DNA from: JACDHG01 sp963815295
Lineage (GTDB): Bacteria > Actinomycetota > Actinomycetes > Propionibacteriales > Nocardioidaceae
Direction: 5' to 3'
Assembly: GCA_963815295.1 (NCBI GenBank)
Contig: CAWFFZ010000008.1
Location: 124,001-188,000 of the forward strand
DNA: 64,000 bases
Made by a program: the position numbers and the translations under genes. Of the stretch, positions 41,002-49,741 are shown one piece after another. The notes beneath the pieces were generated by a model. That model saw only the letters and a program-made list of their open reading frames with translations, was not told the origin of the DNA and did not search any database. Each line of letters begins with the position of its first letter. The first letter of the stretch is position 1.

Positions 41002-41853
41002 ATGAGATTTGGGTTTGTCGTCCCGTATGCCGACTCGCGCGAGTTCTCCTCCCTGGCCGCTCTCGGCGAGCAGCACGGCTGGGATGGCATCTTCACCTGG
41101 GAAGCAGTCTTCGGGGTTGACGCCTGGGTGACGTTGGCCGCAGCGGCGATGGTGACCGACCGCATCAAGCTCGGCACGTTGTTGACACCCGTGCCGCGGG
41201 TGAAGCCGTGGGACCTCGCCACCAAGGTCGGCACCGTCGATCGGTTGAGCGGCGGACGCGCCATCCTGGGCGCTGGCCTTGGCGCCCTGCACGAGGGATG
41301 GACGGCCTTCGAAGCCGACGAGGGACGCAAGGTCCGGGCGCAGAAACTCGACGAGGCGCTTGCGATCTACGACGGCTTGATGAAGGGCCAGCCGTTCGCC
41401 TACGACGGCACCCACTACTCGGCCAAGCCGACAGACTTCATGCTCCCCGACCCTCCGGTCCAGCAGCCGCGACCACCGGTCTGGGTGGTAGGCGCCCAGG
41501 TCGTCGGCCGTGACCGCCAGCCGTCGCTTGCGCGGGCGGCGCGGTGGGACGGCTTGCTGCCGCAGGTCATCCACCCGAGTGACCGCGAGAAGCCGACCAC
41601 CACCGAGAGCCTGGCGGAGATCGTGAGGTTGACGCGGGCGGAGCGTGAGCTGGCCGGGCTCCCTTGGGAGAGGTATGACGTCATCCTCGAAGCCGATAGC
41701 TACGGCGAGTTCGTCAGGACCGAGCCGAATGACCCTGCCGCGTGGGCACAAGCCGGGGCGACCTGGTGGATCGAGTCCTGGTGGACCCTCGAACGGACGG
41801 CCGAAGGGCTCGAGACGCTGCGACGTCGGGTTGCGATAGGCCCTCCCGCCTGA
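41002..41853 (+). CDS. LLM-class flavin-dependent oxidoreductase
   Basis: The 283-residue luciferase-like monooxygenase uses F420 or FMN. The family segments are MRFGFVVPYAD at the N-terminus, LGTLLTPVPRVKPWDLATKV near 57-76, LSGGRAILGAGLGA near 83-96 and RPPVWVVGAQ near 163-172. ATG 41002 is chosen because the family usually begins with this beta strand; the upstream GTG extension (40972) adds nothing recognisable. The C-terminal WWIESWWTLERT is ordinary for the family. It stands alone. Cofactor and substrate cannot be told from the sequence. Confidence 0.88.
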   Translation: MRFGFVVPYADSREFSSLAALGEQHGWDGIFTWEAVFGVDAWVTLAAAAMVTDRIKLGTLLTPVPRVKPWDLATKVGTVDRLSGGRAILGAGLGALHEGWTAFEADEGRKVRAQKLDEALAIYDGLMKGQPFAYDGTHYSAKPTDFMLPDPPVQQPRPPVWVVGAQVVGRDRQPSLARAARWDGLLPQVIHPSDREKPTTTESLAEIVRLTRAERELAGLPWERYDVILEADSYGEFVRTEPNDPAAWAQAGATWWIESWWTLERTAEGLETLRRRVAIGPPA

Positions 41854-42135
41854 GCCAAGGGCCTGCCAACCGCAACCCCACCCCCGCGAGCACGAAGCCG
41901 AATGCACGGCGATGTTGCACTGCCATCCGCTCGTGCACCAACCGTCATGACAGCCTTACGCAGCGTAGAAATCTGGTGGGTCAAGTGTGTCTTAGTCATA
42001 TCAAGATAGCCCCAAGTGACTATGCCCGCGGGCGACGAAAGCCGTTACGTTGTCGGCATGGGGGCCTGCTCCGTTCGGGTGGCGGGGATGACGTCAATCG
42101 ACGCCGGGGGCCAGTCGCAGGGAAGAACGGGAATC
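41854..42135 (+). other. Upstream region of the secreted CTPGYWK protein
   Basis: The 282-bp gap carries an AT-richer patch at 41985-42020 that probably contains the promoter. The frame of the following gene remains open back to 42016, but the signal peptide fixes its start at 42136. Nothing else is recognised. Confidence 0.4.
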
Positions 42136-42642
42136 ATGCGCAAATCAGCAGTCATCGGCGCCGCAATCGGATTGTTCGGCGCGCTTATCTTTTCCACCAC
42201 TACGGTGCACGCATCCAATATCGGCGAGGAAGGTTGTACTCCGGGCTACTGGAAGACCCACACCGAGAACTGGCTGGAAAGGCCAGGAGATCTCATCCCG
42301 TCCGACATGCTCCTGACGGCCATGTACCAGGACAACGAGGGCGGCGTACTCCGGCCGGGCTTCGCCGTGACGGCGCCCCTCGCGGGTGACACGTTCCTGG
42401 AAGCCTTGTCCTACAAGGGTGGCCCCGGCGCGGCCGGCGCCGAGCGCATCTTGCTGCGCGCGGCTGTGGCAGCGTGGCTGAACGCCGCACACGAAGGCCT
42501 CGGATATCCCGATCGTCGCTGGACCGAGCCTGGCAACATCGTCGGTTCGGTGAACGAGGCCATCGCTTCGGGTGACCGCGCGACGATGCTGGCGCTCGCG
42601 AACGAGCTCGACGAGCAAAACAACCTCGGGTGCCCGCTCTAG
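42136..42642 (+). CDS. Secreted protein with a CTPGYWK motif, function unknown
   Basis: The 168-residue predicted exported protein has signal peptide MRKSAVIGAAIGLFGALIF then STTTVHA, with cleavage likely after HA. The mature protein begins with EEGCTPGYWKTH, a motif I know from many otherwise different bacterial surface proteins. There are only two cysteines, in this motif and three residues from the C-terminus (GCPL), so a disulfide joining the ends is plausible. The centre is helical and Ala-rich (GAERILLRAAVAAWLNAAHE). The short signal lacks a lipobox, so it is probably released or wall-associated. GGGAA precedes the ATG. A strong hairpin terminates it. No neighbour hints at its role. Confidence 0.8.
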   Translation: MRKSAVIGAAIGLFGALIFSTTTVHASNIGEEGCTPGYWKTHTENWLERPGDLIPSDMLLTAMYQDNEGGVLRPGFAVTAPLAGDTFLEALSYKGGPGAAGAERILLRAAVAAWLNAAHEGLGYPDRRWTEPGNIVGSVNEAIASGDRATMLALANELDEQNNLGCPL

Positions 42643-42677
42643 AACTCACCCGCTGGGGTTAGATCCGATCGCCCAGA

Positions 42678-42712
42678 CGAACGCCCGCCGCCATTCAGGC
42701 GGCGGGTGTTCG
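42678..42712. terminator. Bidirectional terminator hairpin
   Basis: CGAACGCCCGCCGCC (42678-42692) pairs with GGCGGCGGGTGTTCG (42698-42712) over 15 bases with one G-T pair, loop ATTCA. It lies between the convergent secreted-protein gene and the serine-hydrolase pseudogene. Confidence 0.85.
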
Positions 42713-42729
42713 CAGGTGCCTGCGCGTGC

Positions 42730-44086
42730 TCAGTCGTCTCCGACCAGCCACTCGCCGAACGCGAACGGCTCCCGGGTGAAGAGATAGGTCGCCCAGTGCA
42801 GCTTGACCACGTCACCGCGCTCGTCCCTGGTGATGCGCAAGAGCTCACCGGTCTCGCGACCCGACTCGGTGCGGTAAACGTCGTCGTCGATCTTGACGAA
42901 CACCGAGGACGGCTTGTGCGCCGGGGCCGCCTCACCCCGTGCCTCCAGCCGGCCCTGCCGCACGCTGAACGCGAAGGCCTGCCCTTCGGAGAACCAGCGC
43001 CCCAGCACGCCCTCGAGCTCTGTAGGTACGTCGGTGCCGGGGCGCCACGGCTCCGGATCTGCCGGTTCGTGGTCGAGGACGTATGACGCCAGCCCGGCCG
43101 CGAGAGGCGCCGGGTCAGGGGAGGACGTCGAGTTGATCAAGGCCAAACCTCCCGTGCCCGACGGGCGATGCATGAACAATCCCGTGATATGGCCCGGCAT
43201 GCCACCGGTGTGGCCGACATAGATGCGGTCGTCCAGCCTCAGCAGCATCAGGCCGAGCCCCCAAGCCAGCTGCCAACGGTCGAGGTCGGCCATGATCTGC
43301 GGCTGGCACATCTCCTCGAGGGTGTCGGGCGTGAGCACGTCGGTGGTGGGGTTGGCGAGGAAGGACGCCCACGCGGCCAGATCGTGCGCGGTCGACGCGA
43401 GCCCACCGGCAGGAGCGGTCGCGCCGATGTCGAGGACCGGCTCGTGCACCGGCACGTCGCTGAACGGCGGCACGTAGTAGCCGGTCGCGTGCGGACCGGT
43501 GAGCCCCAGCGTCGTACGCGACATCCCCAGCGGGTCAAGGATTCGGGACTTGACGCTGTCGAACCAGTCCCGACCTTCGATCCGTGCGATGGCCTCACCG
43601 AGCATCGAGTAGACCAGGTTCGAGTAGTGCCACCGGAAATGCGGCTTGAGGGGGCGCTCTGCGTCGTTCCAGCTCTCCACGAGCTGCGTCCGGTCGGGGT
43701 AGGTCAGCGTGTCCCAGATGTCGCCGACCGGCTCTCGCTGCATGCCGGTGACGTGGCTGAGCGTCTGCCGGATCGTGATGTCGCTGTGTTTGGAGTCGGA
43801 CACGAACGTGTCGATGGTGTCGTCAAGGGCGAGCTTGCCCTCGTCTCGCAGCTGCATCAGCCACGACGGCAGTGAACGTCTTCGTGATCGAGGCGATCAG
43901 GAACTGGGTGTTCGAGTCGGGAGGGGTGTCCGGCTTGTCGAGGTCGGCTGCTCCGACGCCGTCACACCAGAGCAGCCCACCGTCGCGGACGACGCCGCCG
44001 ACGAGGCCGGGAAGGCGGTGTTCTGACTGTCGCTCGAGAAGGGTGCGCCGCAGGGCGCGCGAGGAGGGTTCGGTGAGAGCGGGCAT
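42730..44086 (-). pseudogene. Beta-lactamase-fold serine hydrolase, split by a one-base frameshift
   Basis: Two consecutive frames together give one family member of about 450 residues. The first (44086 to about 43860) has the N-terminus SEHRLPGLVGGVVRDGGLLW and the nucleophile motif SITK. The second (43857 to 42730) continues MQLRDEGKLALDDTID, then LSHVTGM, the YSN motif in RWHYSNLVYSMLGEAIAR and HTGG. Homology requires the sequence to pass from GTCGTG directly to CTGATG, so one extra G lies at 43858-43862. The cause may be true inactivation or a sequencing error. If the base is an error the gene is intact. It resembles the hydrolase at 32153 only at family level. Confidence 0.8.
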
Positions 44087-44120
44087 GGGACGACCCTAGT
44101 GTCACCGCGTGCAGGTTGCG

Positions 44121-45554
44121 CTAGCCCTTCAGCTCCTCGGGATGGCGGAAGCCGGTCTTCTTGGCCCGCACGCCACGGTTGTAAAGCCAGGTCAGAACCC
44201 ACAACACGACGCCGACGGCAAGAAGCCACGCCGCGATCTCGTACTGCTTGCGCTGCTCCTCGTCTCGTGCCCACGGACCGGTCATGAAGGCGCAGAGCAC
44301 CGCACCAAGGATCGGGAACAGCGTCGGCGCCGTGAAGTGCGGGCCGTCAACGTGATCACGGCGCAGCACGAGCACGGCGATGTTGACCACCGTGAAGACC
44401 GCCAGGAGCAGCAGCGAGGTGGTGCCACCAAGCAAGGAGATGGCGTCCTCGTCGAGCTTCAAGACGACGTACGAGATGAGGCCGACTGCGATCAGCGTGG
44501 TGAAGAGGATCGAGACGTACGGCGTCCGGCGAGTCGGGTGAACCCTGCCGAGCACACGAGGCAGCACGTCTTGGCGCGCCATGCCGTACAAGAGCCGGCT
44601 CGCCATCAGCATGTTGATAAGCGCCGAGTTGGCCACGGCGAACATCGCGATGAACGGGAAGATCCTGTCCATGGGGAGGTCCGGTGCTCCCGCCTGCACG
44701 ACTTGGACGAGAGCTTCGGGGAGATCGTCGTTGGTCAGGTCGCCGACCGGCACCAGCGCGACCGCGGTGATCGAGACGAGGATGTAGATCGTCCCGGTGA
44801 TCCCCAGGCCGGTGAGCATGATCTTGGGGAAGATCCTTGAGGGGTCCTTCGTCTCCTCTGCCATGTTGACCGAGTCCTCGAAGCCGACCATCGCGAAGAA
44901 CGCCAGCGTCGTCGCCGCGGTGACGGCGAAGAAGGCGCTCTTGCCTTGCTCGGACTCAAAGATGGTCACCTCGGTGAAGTCCGCCCGGCCCTGGGTCATC
45001 GCGTAGATACCGATGAAGATGATGATGAGCAGACCCGAGAGCTCGACGAGTGTCAGCACGACATTTGCCTTGACGCTCTCACCGACGCCACGCAGGTTCA
45101 CCAGACCGACCAGCACCATAAAGCTCAATGCGATCAGCAGCGTCACTCCGCCTTGGGGATCGACGTCGAGCTTGAAGCCATCGTTGAGGAAGCTGGCGAA
45201 GGCGGCAGACGCCGTCGATGCCGAGCTGATCCCCGAGCACATCACCGTGAACGCGACGATGAACGTGAGGAAGTGCACGCCGAACGCCTTGTGGGTGTAG
45301 AGCGCAGCACCCGCGGCCTGCGGGTACTTGGTGACTAGCTCGAGGTAGGAGAGAGCCGTGATCGTGGCCACGATGAAGGCTCCGAGGAACGGTGCCCAGG
45401 CCGCTCCGCCGACCTTGCCCGCCACGTCACCGGTCAGAGCGTAGACACCGGTGCCCAGGATGTCGCCGACGATGAAGAGCAACAGCAGGCGTGGGCCCAT
45501 CACCCGCTTCAGTTCGGGTTCGCGGCTTTCCTGCTCGACCCTTACGTCACTCAT
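44121..45554 (-). CDS. APC-family amino-acid permease
   Basis: The 477-residue membrane transporter has about twelve hydrophobic helices. The first helix has LLLLFIVGDILGTGVYALTG with the unwound GxG-type substrate site (about 25-44). ALSYLELVTKYPQAAGAALYTHKAF is near 66-90 (split at YPQ). LAFFAMVGFEDSVNMAEETKDP is near 213-234, the characteristic APC helix 6-7 region. It probably takes up amino acids by proton or exchange transport; the substrate is unclear. It begins with ATG 45554. The gap to the divergent VOC gene is 136 bp. It ends 35 bp before the serine-hydrolase pseudogene, on the same strand. Confidence 0.9.
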   Translation of the reverse strand: MSDVRVEQESREPELKRVMGPRLLLLFIVGDILGTGVYALTGDVAGKVGGAAWAPFLGAFIVATITALSYLELVTKYPQAAGAALYTHKAFGVHFLTFIVAFTVMCSGISSASTASAAFASFLNDGFKLDVDPQGGVTLLIALSFMVLVGLVNLRGVGESVKANVVLTLVELSGLLIIIFIGIYAMTQGRADFTEVTIFESEQGKSAFFAVTAATTLAFFAMVGFEDSVNMAEETKDPSRIFPKIMLTGLGITGTIYILVSITAVALVPVGDLTNDDLPEALVQVVQAGAPDLPMDRIFPFIAMFAVANSALINMLMASRLLYGMARQDVLPRVLGRVHPTRRTPYVSILFTTLIAVGLISYVVLKLDEDAISLLGGTTSLLLLAVFTVVNIAVLVLRRDHVDGPHFTAPTLFPILGAVLCAFMTGPWARDEEQRKQYEIAAWLLAVGVVLWVLTWLYNRGVRAKKTGFRHPEELKG

Positions 45555-45690
45555 ATCGCCGCCTCCGAGTCTCGTGCGTCCGTGATGTCCCTACCCTGGT
45601 GGAGCCGTCCACTTCGTGCAACACGGAAGATCTCGCGGTGCTCCTCTGTCCGGGGAGGGCGAGAGGGGTCGGCGCTGTAGGGTCCGCGGA

Positions 45691-46032
45691 ATGAACCTCG
45701 ATCTCTTCGCCGGGATACCTGTCCGGGACTACCAGGCGGCACTGTCGTGGTACGAACGCTTGATGGGGTCGCCTCCGACGTTCTTTCCGAATGACACCGA
45801 GGCGGTCTGGGAGGTCGCCGAACACCTGTACCTGTACATCGAGAACAAGCCAGCTTCAGCGGGCTACGCGATGCACACGATCTTCGCGGAGGATTTCGAT
45901 GCGCGCGTGGCCGAGATCGCCAGCCGTGGGCTCGAACCTGCGAAACGCGAAACGTACGAGAACGGCGTCCGCAAGGCGATCTACGAGGACCCGGACGGCA
46001 ACGAGATCAGCTTCGGCGGTGGGCCCGCCTGA
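45691..46032 (+). CDS. VOC-family protein (glyoxalase/bleomycin-resistance fold)
   Basis: The 113-residue protein has one pair of beta-alpha-beta-beta-beta modules. Typical elements are LFAGIPVRDYQAALSWYERL at 5-24, FFPNDTEAVWEV, and the C-terminal IYEDPDGNEISFGG near 98-111, where the last Glu would be a metal ligand. It should act as a dimer. Substrate unknown. ATG 45691 is used because family proteins start at this strand; the open frame further upstream lacks similarity. It is convergent with the protease gene, with 19 bp between stops. Confidence 0.87.
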   Translation: MNLDLFAGIPVRDYQAALSWYERLMGSPPTFFPNDTEAVWEVAEHLYLYIENKPASAGYAMHTIFAEDFDARVAEIASRGLEPAKRETYENGVRKAIYEDPDGNEISFGGGPA

Positions 46033-46051
46033 CGAGGGCACCTTCCCAGCG

Positions 46052-46873
46052 TCAGCGCCCCGACTCTCCCTGCGGTGACAGGATCATCTTCTCGCCGGTG
46101 ATGTCGAAGGTGACTCGATACCTCTCCAGGTAGTCGGTCCCGACCAGCCCGTCGTGGATGATGTCTTGGAAGAGGACGCGAGGAGCGCTCTGTGCGGTTT
46201 CGGCGGCGGCCGCCAAGTGCACCTGCCCGCTAATCGTTGCCCAGTGGCGCGTCCATGCGTGTCCAGTTTCGTCAGTGCCGGTGGTGGTCTCGACAGCTGG
46301 GCTCTCGATCGTCACGCCGCATTCGGCCATGTACCGAGTGGAGAGGATCAAGCTCGCGGATCCAGTGTCGATCTCGACGGAGATGGTGCGGCCGCTTGGC
46401 AGCACCAGGTCTGTGAACGGGTCGAATGATGGGCCGTCTCTCAGCACCCTCATCGGCACGACATGTCCATCGGCGTTGAGCTGATCGTTGGGCACAATCG
46501 TGAGAGTCGACTCCAATGGGTCGTTGATGACGGCGTGATACGTGAAGAAACCGGGACCGAGGATTCCCGAAAAGCCCGCCGAATCGCTGTCGCCGCCTAG
46601 GTCGGCGACAGCCGCGACATGGTTTTCGACCTCGTATTGCCCGAGTCGGAGTGGGGGAAGTCTCACTAGGGGAGTCTCGATGACCTGCCCTGACATCCGG
46701 CGACCGCTGAAACTCATCCCGGTGTTGTGGACATCTGCTCGCTCGGCGAGAAGAGACGAAACAACCGTGACCCCGATTCCGGTGTCGACGAGGAAGGGAA
46801 CCGTCTCGTCAGCTACCTGGACCGGAACCCGGACCAGGTGTTCGACCCGGTCGAACGCGACGACAGTCTTCAC
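46052..46873 (-). CDS. Pepsin/retropepsin-like aspartic protease with two DTG motifs
   Basis: The 273-residue protein has two lobes, each with an active-site triad: FLVDTGIGVTVV near 27-38 and VEIDTGSASLIL near 157-168. That double-lobe arrangement is pepsin-like, although the length is short. The first lobe has VRLPPLRLGQYEVENHVAAV, the second LVGTDYLERYRVTFDI, a typical GxDxL end of aspartyl-protease-like domains. No signal peptide is visible, so it may act in the cytosol. GTG 46873 overlaps the stop of the small upstream frame (GTGA) with GGAGAA upstream, so the two are coupled; a longer frame starts at 46915. The target is unknown. Confidence 0.8.
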   Translation of the reverse strand: MKTVVAFDRVEHLVRVPVQVADETVPFLVDTGIGVTVVSSLLAERADVHNTGMSFSGRRMSGQVIETPLVRLPPLRLGQYEVENHVAAVADLGGDSDSAGFSGILGPGFFTYHAVINDPLESTLTIVPNDQLNADGHVVPMRVLRDGPSFDPFTDLVLPSGRTISVEIDTGSASLILSTRYMAECGVTIESPAVETTTGTDETGHAWTRHWATISGQVHLAAAAETAQSAPRVLFQDIIHDGLVGTDYLERYRVTFDITGEKMILSPQGESGR

Positions 46874-47052
46874 GGCTTCTCCGCTCGAAGTCGCGCGCCC
46901 CACCAGAACGCCCACGCGAACAGGAGGCCGGACATATCGGCCCTGCGCAGGAGCTGATACACGATGAGTGGCTCGACGATGTCGAGCCCCACCGTCCGCA
47001 GCATGCCTTCGCTGCGGCTGGTCGTGCGTATCTCGAGGTTGTCGTTAGCCAC
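46870..47052 (-). CDS. 60-aa protein with one membrane segment, perhaps a truncated VC0807-type membrane protein
   Basis: The predicted protein is VANDNLEIRTTSRSEGMLRT followed by one hydrophobic stretch (VGLDIVEPLIVYQLLR, DMSGLLFAWAFWWGA) and a basic end. The membrane part recalls the first helices of VC0807-type membrane proteins of about 200 residues, so this may be a remnant. Against simple decay, its TGA overlaps the GTG of the aspartic protease, indicating translational coupling. The start (GTG 47052) lacks a good ribosome site. A membrane peptide paired with a protease is an alternative reading. Confidence 0.45.
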   Translation of the reverse strand: MANDNLEIRTTSRSEGMLRTVGLDIVEPLIVYQLLRRADMSGLLFAWAFWWGARLRAEKP

Positions 47053-47095
47053 ACCAAGAGTGTGCCCCAGCGTCACCAGGAGTGAGGCGGATGGG

Positions 47096-47683
47096 TCAGG
47101 GCCGCTGGTAGTGCAGGAACAGCGCGCCGTCGGGCAGCGCCGTTGACGAGACGAGGTCCCAGGCGCTGGACACGCCGTCCGGAAGTAGTCGCAGCCCGCC
47201 ACCGAGCAGCACTGGTACGACGGACAGTCGCAGATCGTCCACGAGGTCCGCCGCCAGCAGGGACTGAATCAGTGTCGCGCTGTTGAGCACCAGGATGTCG
47301 CGACCGGGCTCGGCTTTCAGGGTCGCGACCGCTTCGCGTTCGTCTCTGAAGACCCTGGTGGTCTCCCAGGTCGCCGCCGACTCTGGGAGAGTCGTCGACA
47401 CGACACCCTTCTCGACCGAGTTCAACCAACGGCCGATTTCACGGGTGCGCGGATCGGTCGCCGGGTCTTCGGTGATGCCGGGCCACACGCTGTAGAACCC
47501 GACGTAGTTGTTGCGGCCCATCAGGGCGGTGCTGCAACCGCGCCAGATGCCCTCGAAGTACTCAAGCGTGGCGGGCCGCATCGCGTGCTCGTGCAGCCAG
47601 CTGTCGTACTCGGGGCCTCCAGGTCCGCTGGAGTAGCCGTCGAGGGAGATTCCGCACCAGATCATTACTCGTCGTTCGCTCAT
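47096..47683 (-). CDS. Dihydrofolate-reductase-fold (RibD C-terminal) protein
   Basis: The 195-residue NAD(P)H-binding protein has the short form common in actinobacteria. MIWCGISLDGYSSGPGG is near 6-22, LMGRNNYVGFYSVWPG near 54-69, RDILVLNSATLIQSLL near 125-140 and a C-terminal VPVLLGGGLRLLPDG. It is not the folate enzyme itself; a reductase of unknown substrate is likely. ATG 47683 is chosen because ERRVMIW leads straight into the first strand; 47731 adds a non-conserved stretch. It lies 43 bp upstream of the small membrane peptide gene on the same strand. Confidence 0.85.
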   Translation of the reverse strand: MSERRVMIWCGISLDGYSSGPGGPEYDSWLHEHAMRPATLEYFEGIWRGCSTALMGRNNYVGFYSVWPGITEDPATDPRTREIGRWLNSVEKGVVSTTLPESAATWETTRVFRDEREAVATLKAEPGRDILVLNSATLIQSLLAADLVDDLRLSVVPVLLGGGLRLLPDGVSSAWDLVSSTALPDGALFLHYQRP

Positions 47684-47800
47684 GCGGTCAGATCCTAGGA
47701 CTATCGCCGAGCGTGGGCATGGAGGGAGCAACGTCTGACTCTGTGTCCGAGACTCAACGTGGGAGGCAAGGACGCGTTACTGCGCCCAGAATCCCTCGAC

Positions 47801-48157
47801 CTATGTCACTTTCAGATTCGGATGAGCCTTGCTGAGCCCCTTAGGTGCTCGCGCGGTCCAGGATTCGACCAGCACCTCGCGCAGAGTCTCCCTGTCCACC
47901 ATGTCGAGCCAGGCCATGGTTGCCGGAACGGTGAAGCGGTGGTGGACCCAGAACGTGTCAGGGTCCGCCTGAACGAACATGTCTTGAATCCCCGCGTCCC
48001 TGACCCAGAACTGCAAGATAGTGCGTCCGTCTTCCGTGCGTTGTCGTAGGAACTGACGACTGCGCACCTCGAACGCTGGTGAACCCTCATGCGCCGTTGA
48101 CGGGGTTACCTCGGGGAGGTCGCTGACTCCCGCAACGACGTCGTTCCAAGTCGCCAT
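47801..48157 (-). CDS. MmcQ/YjbR-family protein
   Basis: The 118-residue cytoplasmic protein has the YjbR/CyaY-like fold. ATWNDVVAGVSDLPEVTPST at the start, AFEVRSRQFLRQR near 30, and the C-terminal WLDMVDRETLREVLVESWTARAPK (split between REVL and VESW) are family features; the Trp-Ala end is typical. The ATG at 48157 follows AAGGGG. The frame is open to 48460 but without similarity. Some relatives bind DNA; the function is otherwise unknown. It is divergent from the DUF3303-like gene. Confidence 0.85.
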   Translation of the reverse strand: MATWNDVVAGVSDLPEVTPSTAHEGSPAFEVRSRQFLRQRTEDGRTILQFWVRDAGIQDMFVQADPDTFWVHHRFTVPATMAWLDMVDRETLREVLVESWTARAPKGLSKAHPNLKVT

Positions 48158-48328
48158 CTGCAACACCCCTTCAGGAGAGCTTCGCAGCTCGCTGTCCTCA
48201 CCGGTGGGACTCCCGCGAACATCCATTGTGGCAACGGCGGGCGCACGCGGGTCTCGATTCGAGTGACAAGTCCGCTCTGGGGGGCCACGATGAGAGCGGC
48301 ACCCGGTGCGACCCCTAGAGGAGGTTCG

Positions 48329-48583
48329 ATGCTCTTCCACATCACCCAGGTTCACAGTCCGGAAACGTGTCCGAAGGGAGAAGGTGGCTCCAACACGCTG
48401 TACGACGCGGCCGTCGATGGCGTCACGCTGATCGGGCGCTACGGCGCGAATGCCCAGCACACGCTGTTCTACGTGATCGAGGCAGACGACGTGACGGCTA
48501 TCCAGAAGTTCCTGTGGCCCGGGTTCACGAGCTGCACGAGCACCATCACGCCCGTGAGCGAGGTCCCAGTTCCAGTGGACTGA
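48329..48583 (+). CDS. DUF3303-like small protein
   Basis: The 84-residue cytoplasmic protein probably has a ferredoxin-like fold. MLFHITQVHSPETCPKGEGG opens it, followed by LIGRYGANAQHTLFYVIEAD near 35-54 and VTAIQKFLWPGFTSCTSTIT near 57-76. AGAGGAGG lies five bases before the ATG. Similar small proteins are annotated DUF3303 in actinobacteria (from memory). Two cysteines are conserved in position within the relatives I recall. It faces the YciI-family gene, with stop codons one base apart. No function is known. Confidence 0.65.
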   Translation: MLFHITQVHSPETCPKGEGGSNTLYDAAVDGVTLIGRYGANAQHTLFYVIEADDVTAIQKFLWPGFTSCTSTITPVSEVPVPVD

Positions 48584-48584
48584 G

Positions 48585-48968
48585 TCACAAACTCGGACGC
48601 GCCCCCGTCACCGGGTCTTTGGGCCGCGGCTTGAAGCGGCGAACCTCCTGAGGCCAGCCGCACGCTTCCGCGATCTTGCCGGCCCACATCTTGGCGGTCT
48701 CCACGTTTTCCACGTCCACCACCGTGAGCCCGCCCAGGAACTCCTTGGTCTCGACGTAGGGCCCGTCGGTGAATATCAACGTGCCGCTGGTCGCGTCAGC
48801 GCTGAACGCCTCCTCGACTTCCTCCTCCAGCCCCCCGGCGAACACGTATTCGCCAGCGGCCTTAATCTCGTCGACGACCGCCCTGGCGAGCGGCCCTCGC
48901 CCGCGGAACCACTCCTCGGTGTGGTCGCCCACCCACTGCTGGTTGAAGTAGATGAGGTACTCGGTCAT
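48585..48968 (-). CDS. YciI-family (DGPF) protein
   Basis: The 127-residue protein of the YCII/DGPF family shows the core strands TEYLIYFNQQW at the N-terminus, EYVFAGGLEEE near 40-50, and the eponymous FTDGPYVETKEFLGGLTVVDV near 66-86 (split after ETKEF). Members of this type often precede or follow ECF sigma factors, but none is here. A catalytic His-Asp pair seen in true YciI is not evident. The ATG at 48968 has GAGGAGCAG upstream. Function unknown. Confidence 0.87.
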   Translation of the reverse strand: MTEYLIYFNQQWVGDHTEEWFRGRGPLARAVVDEIKAAGEYVFAGGLEEEVEEAFSADATSGTLIFTDGPYVETKEFLGGLTVVDVENVETAKMWAGKIAEACGWPQEVRRFKPRPKDPVTGARPSL

Positions 48969-49099
48969 GTCTGCTCCTCGCTTCAGTCGCGGACCCGGTG
49001 TCCGCCTCTACATCTACTCCACGAACGGCGGCCGCTCGGTTCGACAGCGCGGAAAAGATCGTCCCGCGTCCGCGGGCCTGATAAGGCCGCGCACGGCCG

Positions 49100-49741
49100 T
49101 CAGGGGTCGGCGTACTTCACGCCGGTGGCGTGGATGGGGCAGTAACCGCCGGGGTTCTTGACGAGGTACTGCTGGTGATAGTCCTCGGCGAAATAGAACT
49201 CGTCTAGCGGGAGGATCGAGGTGGTGATCTCGCCATACCCTGCGCTGGTCATCTGCTCCTGGTATGCCTTGCGCGACCGCTCGGCAGTGGCCTGCTGCTC
49301 CGTCGACGTAGTGAGGATGATCGAGCGGTACTGCGAACCGTGGTCGTTGCCCTGTCGCATGCCCTGCGTGGGGTCGTGAGCCTCCCAGAAGACCTTGAGC
49401 ATGGCGTCGTAGCTCACCTTTGCGGGGTCGTAGACAATCCGCACGACCTCGGCATGACCGGTCCGGCCGCTGCACACTTCTTCGTACGTCGGGTTGGGCG
49501 TGACCCCTCCGGCATACCCCACCGAGGTCGACCAGACGCCGGGCACCTGCCAGAAGGTTTGCTCCTCGCCCCAGAAGCAACCAAGCCCGAACACCGCCAC
49601 CTCGAAGCCGTCGGGACCGTCGGTCTCGATCGGGTTGCCCAAGATCGCATGACGGTCGGGCACGGCGAACGGCCGGGTGGGACGCCCGGGTAGCGCCTTG
49701 TCAGGGGTGGGGAGCTCGGTCTTCGCGCGGCCAAACATCAC
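49100..49741 (-). CDS. msrA: Peptide methionine sulfoxide reductase MsrA
   Basis: The 213-residue repair enzyme reduces S-methionine sulfoxide in proteins. The catalytic Cys55 is in GLGCFWGEE. Further motifs are YAGGVTPNPTYEEVCSGRTGHAEVV near 75-99 (split after YEEV) and WEAHDPTQGMRQGNDHGSQYRS near 123-144. The C-terminal NPGGYCPIH contains a likely resolving cysteine. The N-terminal 45-residue extension FGRAKTELPTPDKALPGR is the usual actinobacterial one. It starts 41 bp inside the end of the BrkB-family gene, so expression is coupled. Confidence 0.95.
   Translation of the reverse strand: MMFGRAKTELPTPDKALPGRPTRPFAVPDRHAILGNPIETDGPDGFEVAVFGLGCFWGEEQTFWQVPGVWSTSVGYAGGVTPNPTYEEVCSGRTGHAEVVRIVYDPAKVSYDAMLKVFWEAHDPTQGMRQGNDHGSQYRSIILTTSTEQQATAERSRKAYQEQMTSAGYGEITTSILPLDEFYFAEDYHQQYLVKNPGGYCPIHATGVKYADP

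Noticed and set aside
46809..47057. Overlapping minus-strand frame of 82 codons
   Set aside because: Ser/Cys-rich product in a shifted frame; the 60-residue frame coupled to the protease is better supported.
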